A DNA stretch of 36,686 bases from Rhizobium sp. Q54 (GCA_945870035.1 CAMBQQ010000034.1:1-36686), one strand, 5' to 3'. Shown: positions 23,125 through 32,847, numbered from the stretch's first letter. Numbers and translations: made by a program. The notes: a model not told the origin generated them from the letters alone.

Positions 23125-23550
23125 TTACGCGGCCTCGTCCTCGGAAGCCTTCTTGGCTTGCACCGGGCCTGAATCTTTGCCCTTGGCCTCGACGTCGCGG
23201 TCGACGAATTCGATGACGGCGACGGCGGCATTGTCGCCGTGCCGGAAGCCCGCCTTCATGATGCGGGTGTAGCCGCCCTGGCGGTCCTTGTAGCGCGGCG
23301 CGATGACGTCGATTAGCTTCTTGACCATGGCGACATCGCCGAGTTCGGAGATGGCCTGGCGGCGGGCGGCGAGATCGCCCTTCTTGCCGAGCGTCACCAG
23401 CTTCTCGACGATCGGACGAAGCTCTTTCGCCTTCGGCAGCGTCGTGACGATCTGCTCGTGCTTGATCAACGAGGCGGCCATGTTCGCGAACATCGACATA
23501 CGGTGCGAAGAATGACGACCTAACTTGCGATAAACTTTTCCGTGACGCAT
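23125..23550 (-). CDS. rplQ: 50S ribosomal protein L17
   Basis: This 141-residue large-subunit protein lies near the peptide exit. It has the L17 opening [20 protein letters not shown], plus [21 protein letters not shown] and the GGYTRIMK and [14 protein letters not shown] segments. The C-terminus extends past the core with a short charged tail. It is the last gene of the alpha operon, 107 nt after rpoA; three hairpins fill that gap. An intrinsic terminator and a GTG-started ankyrin frame follow directly. Confidence 0.97.
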   Translation of the reverse strand: MRHGKVYRKLGRHSSHRMSMFANMAASLIKHEQIVTTLPKAKELRPIVEKLVTLGKKGDLAARRQAISELGDVAMVKKLIDVIAPRYKDRQGGYTRIMKAGFRHGDNAAVAVIEFVDRDVEAKGKDSGPVQAKKASEDEAA

Positions 23551-23582
23551 CGCGAAAACTCCCTGCCTCTATCCTGTATGCA

Positions 23583-23646
23583 CCGGAGAATTCCGGCACG
23601 CCGCGGAAGGCGGCTTTAAAATCCCGGGCTGATAATTCAGCCCGGG
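23583..23646 (-). promoter_or_regulatory. Three tandem hairpins between rpoA and rplQ
   Basis: The first hairpin after rpoA is a perfect 10-bp stem CCCGGGCTGA/TCAGCCCGGG with a 4-nt loop (23623-23646), followed by ATTTTAAAG. The second is GCCGC/GCGGC (23600-23614), and the third CCGGA/TCCGG (23583-23596). The first is terminator-like with a short T-run and could attenuate rplQ transcription or mark an RNA-processing site. Confidence 0.5.
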
Positions 23647-23657
23647 GAATGGTTGGT

Positions 23658-24686
23658 CTAGTAGTGGTCTTCGAAGCGCTTGGCCAGCTCTTCGATGTTT
23701 TCCGGCGGCCAGCCGGGCACTTCCATGCCGAGATGCAGGCCCATCTGCGCCAGCACTTCCTTGATCTCGTTGAGCGACTTGCGGCCGAAGTTCGGCGTGC
23801 GCAGCATTTCGGCTTCGGTCTTCTGAACGAGATCGCCGATGTAGACGATGTTGTCGTTCTTGAGACAGTTGGCCGAACGCACCGACAGCTCCAGCTCGTC
23901 GACCTTCTTAAGGAACGCCGGGTTGAAGGCGAGATCCGGAATGGTCTCGGTCGCCTGTTCCTTGCGCGGCTCTTCGAAGTTCACGAAGACGTTGAGCTGG
24001 TCCTGGAGGATGCGCGCCGCATAAGCGAGCGTATCGTCCGGCGTGACCGCGCCGTTGGTTTCGATGGTCATGGTCAGCTTGTCGTAATCGAGGATCTGCC
24101 CTTCGCGGGTGTTCTCGACCTTGTAAGACACCTTGCGTACCGGCGAATACAGCGAGTCGACCGGAATCAGACCGATTGGCGCGTCTTCGGGACGGTTGCG
24201 CTCGGCCGGGACGTAGCCCTTGCCGGTGTTGACGGTGAATTCCATGCGGATCTCGGCGCCCTCGTCCAGCGTGCAGAGCACGAGGTCGGGGTTGAGCACG
24301 ACGACGTCGCCGACGGTCTGGATGTCGCCGGCGGTGACTGTGCCGGGACCCTGTTTCTTGACCACCATGCGCTTCGGGCCTTCGCCCTGCATCTTGATGG
24401 CGATGTCCTTGATGTTGAGGACCATGTCGGTGACGTCCTCGCGCACGCCGGCGATCGAGGAGAATTCATGCAGCACGCCATCGATGTGCACCGACTGCAC
24501 GGCGGCGCCCTGCAACGACGACAGCAGAATGCGGCGCAGCGCGTTGCCAAGGGTCACGCCAAAACCGCGTTCAAGCGGCTCGGCAACAACCGTGGCGATG
24601 CGCGCCGGGTCGGACCCGGCGGTCACCTGGAGCTTGTTCGGCCTGATCAATTCCTGCCAATTTTTCTGGATCACATCTTCACCCAT
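23658..24686 (-). CDS. rpoA: RNA polymerase alpha subunit
   Basis: This 342-residue subunit dimerises to start RNA polymerase assembly and contacts activators. The N-domain has [20 protein letters not shown] and [18 protein letters not shown]; the C-domain (about 265-342) has [16 protein letters not shown] and [12 protein letters not shown], which bind UP elements. I chose [13 protein letters not shown], not the ATG 16 codons upstream that lies in the intergenic gap. No strong Shine-Dalgarno is seen. It stands 118 nt after rpsK, the usual alpha operon order. Confidence 0.97.
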   Translation of the reverse strand: MGEDVIQKNWQELIRPNKLQVTAGSDPARIATVVAEPLERGFGVTLGNALRRILLSSLQGAAVQSVHIDGVLHEFSSIAGVREDVTDMVLNIKDIAIKMQGEGPKRMVVKKQGPGTVTAGDIQTVGDVVVLNPDLVLCTLDEGAEIRMEFTVNTGKGYVPAERNRPEDAPIGLIPVDSLYSPVRKVSYKVENTREGQILDYDKLTMTIETNGAVTPDDTLAYAARILQDQLNVFVNFEEPRKEQATETIPDLAFNPAFLKKVDELELSVRSANCLKNDNIVYIGDLVQKTEAEMLRTPNFGRKSLNEIKEVLAQMGLHLGMEVPGWPPENIEELAKRFEDHY

Positions 24687-24804
24687 TATGCAGCGCTGGT
24701 TCCACGCCCGAAGGCTTCTGCCAGCGCACCCCACCCGCCGTGTGGGGGGAAAAATTCGGCGGCAGCGGACGCGCCCGTGCGCATCCGCTTCAATCAGTCA
24801 GACT

Positions 24805-25194
24805 TTAGACGCGACGACGCTTACGCGGACGGCAGCCATTGTGCGGGATCGTCGTGACGTCGCGGATCGAGGTGACGGTGAAGCCCGACGCCTGCAAAGC
24901 GCGCAGTGCCGACTCGCGTCCCGAACCCGGACCCGACACTTCGACTTCCAGCGTGCGCATGCCGTGCTCTTGCGCCTTCTTGGCGGCGTCTTCGGCGGCC
25001 ATCTGCGCCGCGTAAGGCGTCGATTTGCGCGAGCCCTTGAAGCCCATCGTGCCCGAGGACGACCAGGCGATGGCGTTGCCCTGCGCGTCCGTAATGGTGA
25101 TCATGGTGTTGTTGAACGACGCGTTGACGTGCGCGACGCCCGACGCGATGTTCTTGCGTTCGCGCCGGCGGACGCGGGTGGCTTCTTTGGCCAT
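24805..25194 (-). CDS. rpsK: 30S ribosomal protein S11
   Basis: This 129-residue protein of the small-subunit platform binds 16S rRNA near the E-site mRNA. Family motifs are [41 protein letters not shown] and the C-terminal [12 protein letters not shown]. Length is standard. Antisense ORFs here are shadows. It lies 68 nt after rpsM. Confidence 0.97.
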   Translation of the reverse strand: MAKEATRVRRRERKNIASGVAHVNASFNNTMITITDAQGNAIAWSSSGTMGFKGSRKSTPYAAQMAAEDAAKKAQEHGMRTLEVEVSGPGSGRESALRALQASGFTVTSIRDVTTIPHNGCRPRKRRRV

Positions 25195-25262
25195 AGTCAG
25201 TCCTTTCGAGGTCCACGATTGATCGCCGTTTCACGGGCGGTGCGCGGACGTGTGCAGAAAAT

Positions 25263-25637
25263 TTATGTGGTCTTCTTCTTGCCGGCGATGGTCTTGGCCG
25301 GGCCCTTGCGGGTGCGCGCATTGGTATGCGTGCGCTGGCCACGAACGGGCAGGCCCTTGCGGTGACGCAGACCACGGTAGCAACCGAGGTCCATGAGCCG
25401 CTTGATATTCATCGAAGTTTCGCGGCGCAGATCGCCCTCGACCAGGAATTCGCGGTCGATCAGCTCGCGGATTTGCAGCACCTCGGCGTCGGTGAGCTGC
25501 GACACGCGGCGTTCCGGCGGCAAGTTAACTTTGCCGACGATATCGGCGGCGATCTTCTGACCGATGCCATGAATGTACTGAAGCGCGATGAGAGCGCGCT
25601 TGTTGGTGGGCAAATTTACGCCCGCGATACGAGCCAC
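25263..25637 (-). CDS. rpsM: 30S ribosomal protein S13
   Basis: This 124-residue head protein contacts the P-site tRNA and bridges to L5. It begins [20 protein letters not shown] and ends with the basic [19 protein letters not shown] tail. The start codon is GTG, with AGGAGAG about 6-9 nt upstream. A 170-nt gap separates it from adk, so an internal promoter there is possible, though none is clear. Confidence 0.97.
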   Translation of the reverse strand: MARIAGVNLPTNKRALIALQYIHGIGQKIAADIVGKVNLPPERRVSQLTDAEVLQIRELIDREFLVEGDLRRETSMNIKRLMDLGCYRGLRHRKGLPVRGQRTHTNARTRKGPAKTIAGKKKTT

Positions 25638-25807
25638 GGATAGTCTCTCCTGTTATCGGTCGGAGGCGCTGAACGCGCCGAATTCTTGTTGCCGAATTTC
25701 TGCAATCCCTTGAAGGGGATAGCGCAAAGCGTAACACGACACCCGCCCCCGCCATTTGGGGGTCCGGCATCGCGCCAAAACTCTGAATGCGTGTCTTATT
25801 AGGGGAT
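25638..25807 (-). other. adk-rpsM gap (170 nt)
   Basis: This is the longest gap but one in the super-operon. It contains an imperfect inverted repeat, ATCCCCTTCAAGGGATT on the minus strand (25704-25720), and the rpsM ribosome site. I see no T-run hairpin and no sure promoter. Confidence 0.5.
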
Positions 25808-26824
25808 TCATGAGGCCTTCGTCAACCTCCGTCGGGACTTGGTCTTGCCTCGCCCGCCCTTACGCCGGGCGGCCGCGGATTTCGTCTTCTTCAGGCCCTT
25901 TTTGGCGGTTTTTGCCGCCGATTTGGCCGATTTTTTGGCTTTTGACTTCTTGACCGTCTTTTTCGTGACCGTCTTCGTGACTGTCTTGGCCTTTTTGACT
26001 TTGCGCGTCTTTTTGGCCTTTTTGGCCGACTTCACGGCTTTGGCGCGACTCGGCTTGGTAGCCGCGGCAGGCTTCGCGGCGACGGCCTTCTTGCGGGCTT
26101 TTCTGGCCGCCTTGGGAGACGCTGGCTTGTTGTCACTGGCCATGAACGCCGCGGCCTTGTCCACCAGGCCACTCACCGTTTCGGACACCGTATCCCACAT
26201 CGTTCCGGCTTTGGCCTTGGGCTCGAGCTCGTCGAGCGTGGCCGCTCCGCTGAGCAATTTGTCGATGGCCGCCGTCACATCGTCGATCGGCGCCATGCCG
26301 TCGACGCCGCGCAGCATGCCTTTGGCGTCGTAATAGCCGGCCAGCGGCGCGGTCTGCGCATGGTAGGCGGCGAGACGGCCCTTGAGCACTTCCGCATTGT
26401 CGTCCTTGCGCAGCGGCTCGCCGCGCGCGGTCATCTCGGCGACGCGCGTCTCGATGCGCTTGACCAGAATGCCTTCATCGACCTTCAGTTCGATCACGGC
26501 GTCGAGTTTGAGGCCGCGCTCGGCCAGCAGTTCATCGAGCGCTTCGGCCTGCGGCACGGTGCGCGGAAAACCGTCGAGCACGAAACCGCGCCGCGCGTCG
26601 GGCTGGCCGATGCGGTCGGCGATGATCGCCACGACCACCTCGTCCGGCACAAGCTGGCCGGCTTCCATGATACTCTTGGCGCGCAGACCGACCGGCGTTT
26701 CTGCCGCGACCGCCGCACGAAGCATGTCGCCGGTCGAGAGCTGCACGATTTTGTGCTTTTCGACCAGGCGCTGGGCTTGAGTGCCCTTCCCCGCCCCCGG
26801 CGGGCCGAGCAGGATCAGTCTCAT
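25808..26824 (-). CDS. adk: Adenylate kinase with histone-H1-like lysine-rich C-terminal tail
   Basis: This enzyme interconverts ATP plus AMP and two ADP. Residues 1 to about 192 are a complete short-lid kinase: P-loop GPPGAGKGT (8-16), AMP site TGDMLR and [10 protein letters not shown], and lid arginines in [16 protein letters not shown]. There are no zinc cysteines. The protein then runs on to 338 residues, against about 190-215 normally. A linker (193-235) leads to a tail (236-338) in which about one residue in three is Lys, the rest mostly Ala, Thr, Val, Ser and Arg, with repeats such as [18 protein letters not shown]. Such tails bind DNA or RNA in histone-H1-like proteins. Its start overlaps the secY stop (ATGA). 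Confidence 0.93.
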   Translation of the reverse strand: MRLILLGPPGAGKGTQAQRLVEKHKIVQLSTGDMLRAAVAAETPVGLRAKSIMEAGQLVPDEVVVAIIADRIGQPDARRGFVLDGFPRTVPQAEALDELLAERGLKLDAVIELKVDEGILVKRIETRVAEMTARGEPLRKDDNAEVLKGRLAAYHAQTAPLAGYYDAKGMLRGVDGMAPIDDVTAAIDKLLSGAATLDELEPKAKAGTMWDTVSETVSGLVDKAAAFMASDNKPASPKAARKARKKAVAAKPAAATKPSRAKAVKSAKKAKKTRKVKKAKTVTKTVTKKTVKKSKAKKSAKSAAKTAKKGLKKTKSAAARRKGGRGKTKSRRRLTKAS

Positions 26825-28152
26825 CGATTGCGCCCCCGCAATTTCGAACGCTTGATCAGGCCTTCATATTGATGCGCGAGCAGATAGCCCTGCACCTGCG
26901 CCACCGTATCCATCGTGACGCTGACAACGATAAGCAAAGACGTGCCGCCGAAGTAGAACGGCACCGCCGCATAGGAGATCAGAATTTCCGGAATAATACA
27001 GACGATCGCCAGATAGATCGCGCCGACGACGGTGATGCGCGAGAGCACATAGTCGATGTACTCGGCGGTGCGCTCGCCGGGACGAATGCCCGGCACGAAG
27101 CCGCCATGCTTCTTCAGGTTGTCCGCCGTCTCGGTCGGATTAAACACGATGGCCGTATAGAAGAAGGCGAAGAACACGATCAGCGAAATATAGAGAACGA
27201 GAAACAGCGGACGGCCGTGACCGAGCAGCGCGGTCATCGTCGTCAGCCATTCCGGGCCTGAGCCGGCATTGAAATTTGCGACCGTGGTCGGCAGCAACAG
27301 CAATGACGAGGCAAAGATCGGCGGAATGACGCCCGCGGTATTGAGCTTGAGCGGCAGATGCGAGGACTGGCCCTCGAACATGCGGTTGCCGACCTGACGC
27401 TTCGGATACTGGATCAAGAGCCGGCGCTGCGCGCGCTCGACGAATACGATGAAGGCGATGACGGCGACCGACATCACCAGGATGAGCAGGATGAGGCCGG
27501 TGGACAACGCGCCCTGTCGGCCGAGTTCGAGCGTGCCGACAATGGCCGACGGCAACTCGGCGACGATGCCGGCCATGATGATCAGCGAAATGCCGTTGCC
27601 GATGCCGCGGGCGGTGATCTGCTCGCCGAGCCACATCAGAAACATGGTGCCGCCGGTCAGCGTGATCGTGGTCGAGACCAGGAAGAACACGCCGGGTTCG
27701 CTGACGACGCTGCCGGTGCCTTGCAGTCCGACGGCGATGCCGTAGGACTGGAACAGCGCCAGCACGACGGTCAGGTACCGCGTGTACTGATTCATGACCT
27801 TGCGGCCGGACTCGCCTTCCTTCTTGAGCGCTTCAAGGCGCGGCGACACCGTCGTCATCAACTGAATGATGATCGAGGCCGAGATGTACGGCATGATGTT
27901 GAGGGCGAAGATCGCCATCCGGTTGATGCCGCCACCCGAGAACATGTTGAACATGCCAAGGATGCCGCCGGACTGCTGATTGAAGATCTGCTGCCACGCG
28001 GCCGGGTCGATGCCCGGCAACGGGATATAGGTACCGAGGCGATAGACCAGCAGCGCGCCGACGGTGAACCAGATACGCTTTTTCAGCTCGTCGGCTTTGG
28101 CGAGCGCGCCGAAATTGAGATTGGCCGCTAATTGTTCTGCTGCCGAAACCAT
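26821..28152 (-). CDS. secY: Protein translocase subunit SecY
   Basis: This 443-residue channel protein of the Sec translocon has ten hydrophobic helices. Landmarks are YIPLPGID, the plug region [37 protein letters not shown] segment (about 62-96), [12 protein letters not shown], and the loop [21 protein letters not shown] with its conserved basic residues. AGGAG lies 8 nt before the ATG. A two-tier hairpin occupies the 166-nt leader after rplO. Its stop overlaps adk. Confidence 0.97.
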   Translation of the reverse strand: MVSAAEQLAANLNFGALAKADELKKRIWFTVGALLVYRLGTYIPLPGIDPAAWQQIFNQQSGGILGMFNMFSGGGINRMAIFALNIMPYISASIIIQLMTTVSPRLEALKKEGESGRKVMNQYTRYLTVVLALFQSYGIAVGLQGTGSVVSEPGVFFLVSTTITLTGGTMFLMWLGEQITARGIGNGISLIIMAGIVAELPSAIVGTLELGRQGALSTGLILLILVMSVAVIAFIVFVERAQRRLLIQYPKRQVGNRMFEGQSSHLPLKLNTAGVIPPIFASSLLLLPTTVANFNAGSGPEWLTTMTALLGHGRPLFLVLYISLIVFFAFFYTAIVFNPTETADNLKKHGGFVPGIRPGERTAEYIDYVLSRITVVGAIYLAIVCIIPEILISYAAVPFYFGGTSLLIVVSVTMDTVAQVQGYLLAHQYEGLIKRSKLRGRNR

Positions 28153-28274
28153 TCGCTCGCTCCTGCCGCCTTGACCAAGGTCTTGTCGGCCCCGGCCTGG
28201 CCTTCACGGCTAAGGGGTCCACACTTCAAGACCCATACATAGGCGCTGTCGTCAAAACTGGTAGCTGACGGGAA

Positions 28275-28305
28275 GCCGCACCGGCCGCCCCGCGGCCGAC
28301 GCGGC
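28275..28305 (-). promoter_or_regulatory. Two-tier GC hairpin between rplO and secY
   Basis: Outer arms GCCGC/GCGGC and inner arms GGCCGC/GCGGCC pair perfectly, separated by a 3x3 internal loop, with a 3-nt apical loop. It starts 14 nt past the rplO stop and has no T-run, so it is not an intrinsic terminator. It could stabilise the rplO end or set secY levels. Confidence 0.45.
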
Positions 28306-28318
28306 TAACCCGCCGAAG

Positions 28319-28870
28319 TTATTCGGCTTTCTTGGCCTTCGCCGGCTTGGCAGCTTCAAGCGCCATGCGCTTGTTCTTGCCGCGCGGCTCGGCGTCTTCC
28401 TCAACGACCGGCTTGACGATCTTGACCGAGCCGCCGGCCTTTTCGATGGCCTCGACCGCCGACTTGGACGCGCCATAGACCGCAAAATTGGCCTTGGCCT
28501 TGAACTCACCGCCGCCGAGAATCTTGACGCCGCCTTTGGCGCGCCGCATCAGCCCGGCCTTGACCATGGCTTCGGCGTCGACGGTCGCCTTGATGTCGAG
28601 CTTGCCGGCATCGACCGCGGCCTGCAGCTTGGTCAGGCTGACTTCGTTCAACTTCACCGCGAACGACGTGTTGCGGAAGCCGCGCTTCGGCAGGCGGCGA
28701 TGCAGCGGCATCTGGCCGCCTTCGAAGCCCTTGATGCGCACGCCGGAGCGCGCGGTCTGGCCCTTGCCGCCGCGGCCGCCGGTCTTGCCCATGCCGGAGC
28801 CGATGCCGCGGCCGATGCGCATGCGGTTCTTGCGGGCGCCGGGATTGTCGGCGATCTGGCTCAGTTTCAT
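28319..28870 (-). CDS. rplO: 50S ribosomal protein L15
   Basis: This 183-residue protein helps late 50S assembly. The N-terminus has [20 protein letters not shown] and the Gly-rich [20 protein letters not shown], followed by [18 protein letters not shown]. The C-terminal 25 residues ([18 protein letters not shown]) are a Lys/Ala tail beyond the usual core of about 155-160. GAGG precedes the ATG. It follows rpmD and precedes secY as usual. Confidence 0.97.
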   Translation of the reverse strand: MKLSQIADNPGARKNRMRIGRGIGSGMGKTGGRGGKGQTARSGVRIKGFEGGQMPLHRRLPKRGFRNTSFAVKLNEVSLTKLQAAVDAGKLDIKATVDAEAMVKAGLMRRAKGGVKILGGGEFKAKANFAVYGASKSAVEAIEKAGGSVKIVKPVVEEDAEPRGKNKRMALEAAKPAKAKKAE

Positions 28871-28923
28871 CTCACGTCCTCGTTCTCTGCGTTCGCCGGC
28901 TCACCTTGAAGCGCGGCGCAGAA

Positions 28924-29121
28924 TTACTTCTTGTCTTCGACCACGCGCACAAGGTGGCGAATTTTGCGCACCATGCCGTGGGTCTCCGGCGTATCCGGCA
29001 AATCCTTGACGCGGCCGACCTTGTTCAGGCCGAGGCCGATCAGGGTTTCGCGCTGGTCGTGATGGCAGCGCAGCGGGCTCGCATACTGCTCAAGCTTGAC
29101 GGTCTTTTTGGCGGTAGCCAT
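28924..29121 (-). CDS. rpmD: 50S ribosomal protein L30
   Basis: This 65-residue protein carries the L30 signature VKLEQYASPLRCHHDQRETL, GLGLNKVGRVKDLPDTPE and HGMVRKIRHLVRVVED. Length is normal. A 49-nt hairpin repeat fills most of the gap to rpsE. Confidence 0.96.
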   Translation of the reverse strand: MATAKKTVKLEQYASPLRCHHDQRETLIGLGLNKVGRVKDLPDTPETHGMVRKIRHLVRVVEDKK

Positions 29122-29138
29122 CGTACTATTCCTTATTT

Positions 29139-29187
29139 GCGCTCGATCTTATCCGAAAACCGGTTCCCACTTTTCGGGATCGAGCGC
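29139..29187. repeat. 49-nt hairpin repeat, copy between rpsE and rpmD
   Basis: Outer arms GCGCTCGATC/GATCGAGCGC pair perfectly, and inner arms CCGAAAA/TTTTCGG pair around CCGGTTCCCAC. The copy at 29790-29838 keeps the inside but changes both outer arms together. The core (CCGAAAACCGGTTCCCAC) is a dispersed element of Hyphomicrobiales, to my knowledge. Confidence 0.85.
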
Positions 29188-29193
29188 TATTCC

Positions 29194-29775
29194 TTACTCA
29201 GCCGGCGCGACTTCGTCGGCGCCTTCGCGGCGGCGAGCCTGCAGCGTGGAGACCTTGACGTTGCGGCGCGAAGCGACCGAACGCGGCGAGTCCTGGTGCT
29301 TGAGCGCGTCGAACGTGGCGCGCACGACGTTGTACGGATTCGACGAGCCGAGCGATTTGGCGACGATGTCCTGCATGCCGAGCGTTTCGAACACCGCGCG
29401 CATCGGGCCGCCGGCGATAATGCCGGTACCGGCCGGGGCGGCGCGCAGGAACACCTTGCCGGCGCCGTGACGTCCGGCAACATCGTGATGCAGCGTGCGG
29501 CCGTCGCGCAGCGCGACGCGGGTCAGCGAACGCTTGGCGGCTTCCGTCGCCTTGCGGATGGCTTCCGGCACTTCGCGCGCCTTGCCGTGACCGAAGCCGA
29601 CGCGGCCCTTCTGGTCGCCAACAACGACGAGCGCCGCAAAGCCGAAGCGCTTGCCGCCCTTGACCACCTTGGCGACACGGTTGATGTGCACCAACTTGTC
29701 GGTGAACTCGCTGTCACGCTCCTCGCGGCCACCTGGGCCACCGCGCGGACGGTCTCGTCGGGGTTCTTGTGCCAT
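29194..29775 (-). CDS. rpsE: 30S ribosomal protein S5
   Basis: This 193-residue protein is important for translational accuracy and mRNA unwinding. After a basic N-tail come [37 protein letters not shown], and the second domain with [19 protein letters not shown] and [16 protein letters not shown]. It is longer than E. coli S5 (167) because of terminal tails, common in this order. Hairpin repeats lie on both sides. Confidence 0.97.
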   Translation of the reverse strand: MAQEPRRDRPRGGPGGREERDSEFTDKLVHINRVAKVVKGGKRFGFAALVVVGDQKGRVGFGHGKAREVPEAIRKATEAAKRSLTRVALRDGRTLHHDVAGRHGAGKVFLRAAPAGTGIIAGGPMRAVFETLGMQDIVAKSLGSSNPYNVVRATFDALKHQDSPRSVASRRNVKVSTLQARRREGADEVAPAE

Positions 29776-29789
29776 GATCAGTTTTCCCT

Positions 29790-29838
29790 GCGCATCATCT
29801 TGTCCGAAAACCGGTTCCCACTTTTCGGGATGATGCGC
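29790..29838. repeat. 49-nt hairpin repeat, copy between rplR and rpsE
   Basis: Outer arms GCGCATCATC/GATGATGCGC and inner arms CCGAAAA/TTTTCGG pair as in the copy at 29139-29187, with four arm positions changed on each side in a compensating way. It starts 6 nt past the rplR stop. Confidence 0.85.
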
Positions 29839-29844
29839 GTTCCG

Positions 29845-30207
29845 TTAAAAGTTGAGTCCGCCTTCACGCGCGGCATCCGCCAGCGCCTTGACGCGTCCGT
29901 GATAAAGATAGCCGCCACGATCGAACACCACTTCCGTGATGCCCTTTTCCTTGGCGCGTTCGGCGATCAACTTGCCGACAGCCTTGGCGGCTTCGATGTT
30001 GGCGCCCGTTTTCTTAGCCTCACGCATCGTCTTCTCGAGCGTCGAGGCGGCCGCGAGTGTCACGCCCTTCTCATCGTCGATCAGTTGCGCGTGGATATGC
30101 TGCGACGAACGGAACACGGAAAGCCGGGCCCGTCCACGCGCCGCAAGCTTTACCTTGCGTCGCACCGTCGCCGTCCGCCGTGCGGTCCGGTCACTTAATC
30201 TCGACAT
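29845..30207 (-). CDS. rplR: 50S ribosomal protein L18
   Basis: This 120-residue protein binds 5S rRNA with L5. Motifs are [38 protein letters not shown] and [26 protein letters not shown] chose [12 protein letters not shown]; the ATG 17 codons earlier falls in the 3' end of rplF. Confidence 0.96.
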   Translation of the reverse strand: MSRLSDRTARRTATVRRKVKLAARGRARLSVFRSSQHIHAQLIDDEKGVTLAAASTLEKTMREAKKTGANIEAAKAVGKLIAERAKEKGITEVVFDRGGYLYHGRVKALADAAREGGLNF

Positions 30208-30220
30208 GGCGCTATGCCCT

Positions 30221-30754
30221 TTACTTCTTCTTGCCTTCCTTGCGGAAGATGTATTCACCGGCGTACTTCACGCCCTTGCCTTTGTACGGTTCCGGCGGAC
30301 GATAACCGCGGATTTCCGCGGCAACCTGCCCGACCGTTTTCTTGTCGATGCCGGTGATGGTGATTTCGGTCGGCTTCGGCGTCGCGATGGCGATGCCTTC
30401 CGGGATTGCGAAAGTCACGTCATGCGAGAAACCGAGCTGCAGGTTCAGGCTCTTGCCCTGGACCGCCGCGCGATAACCGACGCCGGTGATCTCGAGCTTC
30501 TCTTCGAAGCCCTTGGTCACGCCGGTGAACAGGTTGTTGACCAAAGTGCGATAGGTGCCCCACATCGAGCGCGCGCGCTTGGACTGGTCGCGCGGGGTCA
30601 CCGTCGCGACGCCCTTGTCCAGGGTCAAGGTCACGACGTCATGCAGCACGAGCTGCACAGCGCCCTTGGGACCCTTCACCTTGACGGTCTGCCCTTCGAC
30701 ATTGGCGGTGACGCCAGCCGGGACAGTAATGGACTTGTTGCCAATGCGTGACAT
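30221..30754 (-). CDS. rplF: 50S ribosomal protein L6
   Basis: This 177-residue two-domain protein sits near the factor-binding site. It starts [20 protein letters not shown] and has the C-domain signature [22 protein letters not shown]. The ATG shares one base with the rpsH stop (TAATG), so translation is coupled. Confidence 0.97.
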   Translation of the reverse strand: MSRIGNKSITVPAGVTANVEGQTVKVKGPKGAVQLVLHDVVTLTLDKGVATVTPRDQSKRARSMWGTYRTLVNNLFTGVTKGFEEKLEITGVGYRAAVQGKSLNLQLGFSHDVTFAIPEGIAIATPKPTEITITGIDKKTVGQVAAEIRGYRPPEPYKGKGVKYAGEYIFRKEGKKK

Positions 30755-31149
30755 TAGAACACCGTGCAGATGATTTCGCCGCCAACATTGGCGTCGCGGG
30801 CGTCGTGGTCGGCCATCACGCCTTTCGGCGTGGAAACGATGGCGACACCGAGACCGTTGTTGATGCGCGGCAGCGCCTTGACCGACGCATAGACGCGGCG
30901 GCCGGGCTTGGAGACGCGTTCGATTTCGCGGATGACGGGCTCGCCATCGAAATACTTGAGTTCGATCTCAAGCTCGCTGCGGCCGTTGGCATGCGCCACG
31001 GCGGCGTAACCGCGGATGTAGCCTTCGGTCTTGAGGACTTCGGCAACGCGCTCGCGCTGCTTGGAGCCCGGCATCGAGACCTTGGCCTTGGCGCGCATCT
31101 GCGCGTTGCGGATGCGGGTGATCATATCGCCGATCGGATCGTTTACCAT
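30754..31149 (-). CDS. rpsH: 30S ribosomal protein S8
   Basis: This 131-residue 16S-binding protein has [18 protein letters not shown] and the C-terminal [20 protein letters not shown]. In E. coli, S8 represses the spc operon by binding near the L5 start; I see no obvious copy of that site here. It overlaps rplF by one base. Confidence 0.97.
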   Translation of the reverse strand: MVNDPIGDMITRIRNAQMRAKAKVSMPGSKQRERVAEVLKTEGYIRGYAAVAHANGRSELEIELKYFDGEPVIREIERVSKPGRRVYASVKALPRINNGLGVAIVSTPKGVMADHDARDANVGGEIICTVF

Positions 31150-31159
31150 CTCGGCCCCC

Positions 31160-31465
31160 TTACCAGCTCGACTTCACAAGGCCTGGAATCAGGCCCTTGT
31201 TGCCGAGATCGCGCAAGGCAATACGGCTGAGACGGTGCTTGCGGTAATATGCGTGCGGACGGCCCGTCAGTTCGCAGCGGTTGTGAATACGCACGCGCGA
31301 CGAATTGCGCGGCAATTCGGCAAGCTTCAGCGTCGCGGCAAAGCGCTCTTCCATCGGAAGGTCCTTGTCGTGCGCGATGGCCTTGAGCTTGGCGCGGCGG
31401 GCGGCGAATTGCTTCGTCATCCGCTTGCGTCGATTGTTCTTCTCGATCGAACTCTTCTTCGCCAT
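31160..31465 (-). CDS. rpsN: 30S ribosomal protein S14 (zinc-free form)
   Basis: At 101 residues, this is the longer C-minus form: the [19 protein letters not shown] region lacks paired CxxC motifs, so no zinc is needed. It starts [16 protein letters not shown]. It lies between rplE and rpsH as expected. Confidence 0.97.
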   Translation of the reverse strand: MAKKSSIEKNNRRKRMTKQFAARRAKLKAIAHDKDLPMEERFAATLKLAELPRNSSRVRIHNRCELTGRPHAYYRKHRLSRIALRDLGNKGLIPGLVKSSW

Positions 31466-31512
31466 TTATCTTAGCTCCTTATTTCCGCGTTTGAGGTGGC
31501 TGGATAAGCCCC

Positions 31513-32160
31513 TCACTGCCGGAACGGGAATTGGAATGCAGCCAGCAGAGCGCGCGCTTCTTCGTCGGTACGCGCGTTCGTGCAAACGGTGATGTCCATG
31601 CCCCAGGAATCGACGACCTTGTCGAAGTCGATTTCCGGGAAAATGATGTGTTCTTTGACGCCGATCGAATAGTTGCCGCGGCCGTCGAAGCTCTTCGGGT
31701 TCAGTCCGCGGAAATCGCGGATGCGCGGCAGTGCGATATTCACCAGGCGATCGATGAAGTCGTACATGCGCGTCTTGCGCAAAGTGACCTTGGTGCCGAT
31801 GGCCTGGCCGTCGCGCAGCTTGTAGGTCGCGATCGACTTGCGCGACTTGGTAATGACCGGCTTCTGGCCGGCGATCAAAGCGAGATCGCCCGCGGCCTGG
31901 TCGACCTTCTTGCGGTCGGCCACGCCCTCGCCGATGCCCATGTTGAGGACCACTTTCGTGATCTTCGGCACCTGCATGACGTTCTTGTAGCCGAACTGCT
32001 TGGTCATCTCGGCGCGGATGACCTTCTCGTAGTGCGTCGTCAGACGCGCCACGTAGTCGGACGCAACGCGCGCCTTCTTGACCTTCGGCGCGTCGCCCTC
32101 GGCGGGCTTGGCAACCTTCGGCTTCTTGACCTTGGGTTCGGTGTTTTCTTGCTTAGCCAT
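31513..32160 (-). CDS. rplE: 50S ribosomal protein L5
   Basis: This 215-residue 5S rRNA-binding protein has a core from about residue 36: [45 protein letters not shown] and [14 protein letters not shown]. About 32 Lys/Pro/Ala-rich residues ([16 protein letters not shown]) precede the core, longer than the usual 180-185 total. The ATG overlaps the rplX 3' end by 8 nt, which supports the long form. Confidence 0.96.
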   Translation of the reverse strand: MAKQENTEPKVKKPKVAKPAEGDAPKVKKARVASDYVARLTTHYEKVIRAEMTKQFGYKNVMQVPKITKVVLNMGIGEGVADRKKVDQAAGDLALIAGQKPVITKSRKSIATYKLRDGQAIGTKVTLRKTRMYDFIDRLVNIALPRIRDFRGLNPKSFDGRGNYSIGVKEHIIFPEIDFDKVVDSWGMDITVCTNARTDEEARALLAAFQFPFRQ

Positions 32161-32479
32161 CGATCTCTGCTCCGGAGCGCTTGGCGATACGCACTTTTTT
32201 GCGGTCTTCGCCTTCGCCGATAATCTTGAAACCGACGCGGGTCGGCTTGCCGTCCTTGGGATCGGCCAGCGCCAGGTTGGACAGGTGGATGGCGCTCTCT
32301 TTCGAGATGATGCCGCCTTCCTGCTGGGCCGACTGACGTTGATGACGCTTGATCATGTTGATGCCGCGCACCAAAGCGCGGTCGGCATCGGGGCGCACTT
32401 CGATGACTTCACCGGTGCGGCCCTTGTCGCGGCCGTTCAATACGATGACCTTGTCGCCTTTACGGATCTTGGCAGCCAT
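32153..32479 (-). CDS. rplX: 50S ribosomal protein L24
   Basis: This 108-residue assembly-initiator protein has the KOW motif [20 protein letters not shown] and [13 protein letters not shown] chose MAAKIRKGD, whose ATG overlaps the rplN stop by one base (TAATG). The longer same-frame ORF is rplN read out of frame. Confidence 0.96.
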   Translation of the reverse strand: MAAKIRKGDKVIVLNGRDKGRTGEVIEVRPDADRALVRGINMIKRHQRQSAQQEGGIISKESAIHLSNLALADPKDGKPTRVGFKIIGEGEDRKKVRIAKRSGAEIDG

Positions 32480-32847
32480 TACAGCACCTCCGGGGCGAGC
32501 GAGAGAATCTTCATGTGGTTCTTGGCGCGCAGTTCGCGCGGCACGGGCCCGAAGATACGGGTGCCGACCGGCTCGCTCTGCGCCGTGATCAGCACCGCGG
32601 CGTTGCGGTCGAAGCGGATGACCGAACCGTCGGCGCGCTTGATGTCCTTGCGGATGCGCACGACGACGGCCTTCATAACTTCGCCCTTTTTCACGCGGCC
32701 GCGCGGAATGGCTTCTTTCACCGAAACGACGATGATGTCGCCGATGGTCGCGTACTTCCGCTTCGAACCGCCCAGCACTTTGATGCACATGACGCGGCGC
32801 GCGCCGGAATTGTCGGCGACGTCGAGGTTGGTTTGCATCTGAATCAT
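32479..32847 (-). CDS. rplN: 50S ribosomal protein L14
   Basis: This 122-residue protein opens [20 protein letters not shown] and ends [17 protein letters not shown], both diagnostic of L14. Length is exact for the family. It overlaps rplX by one base. Confidence 0.97.
   Translation of the reverse strand: MIQMQTNLDVADNSGARRVMCIKVLGGSKRKYATIGDIIVVSVKEAIPRGRVKKGEVMKAVVVRIRKDIKRADGSVIRFDRNAAVLITAQSEPVGTRIFGPVPRELRAKNHMKILSLAPEVL

Noticed and set aside
22544..23599. 351-codon ORF suggesting a larger ankyrin protein
   Set aside because: Everything before the GTG at 23122 is rplQ out of frame and has no protein-like character.
25704..25720. Inverted repeat before rpsM as terminator
   Set aside because: The stem is imperfect and no T-run follows; it sits inside a co-transcribed operon.
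25808..26140. Adk tail as a frameshift artefact
   Set aside because: The frame stays open with a steady, purposeful Lys/Ala composition over about 100 codons to a proper stop; a random frame would not give this. Raw reads could still test it.
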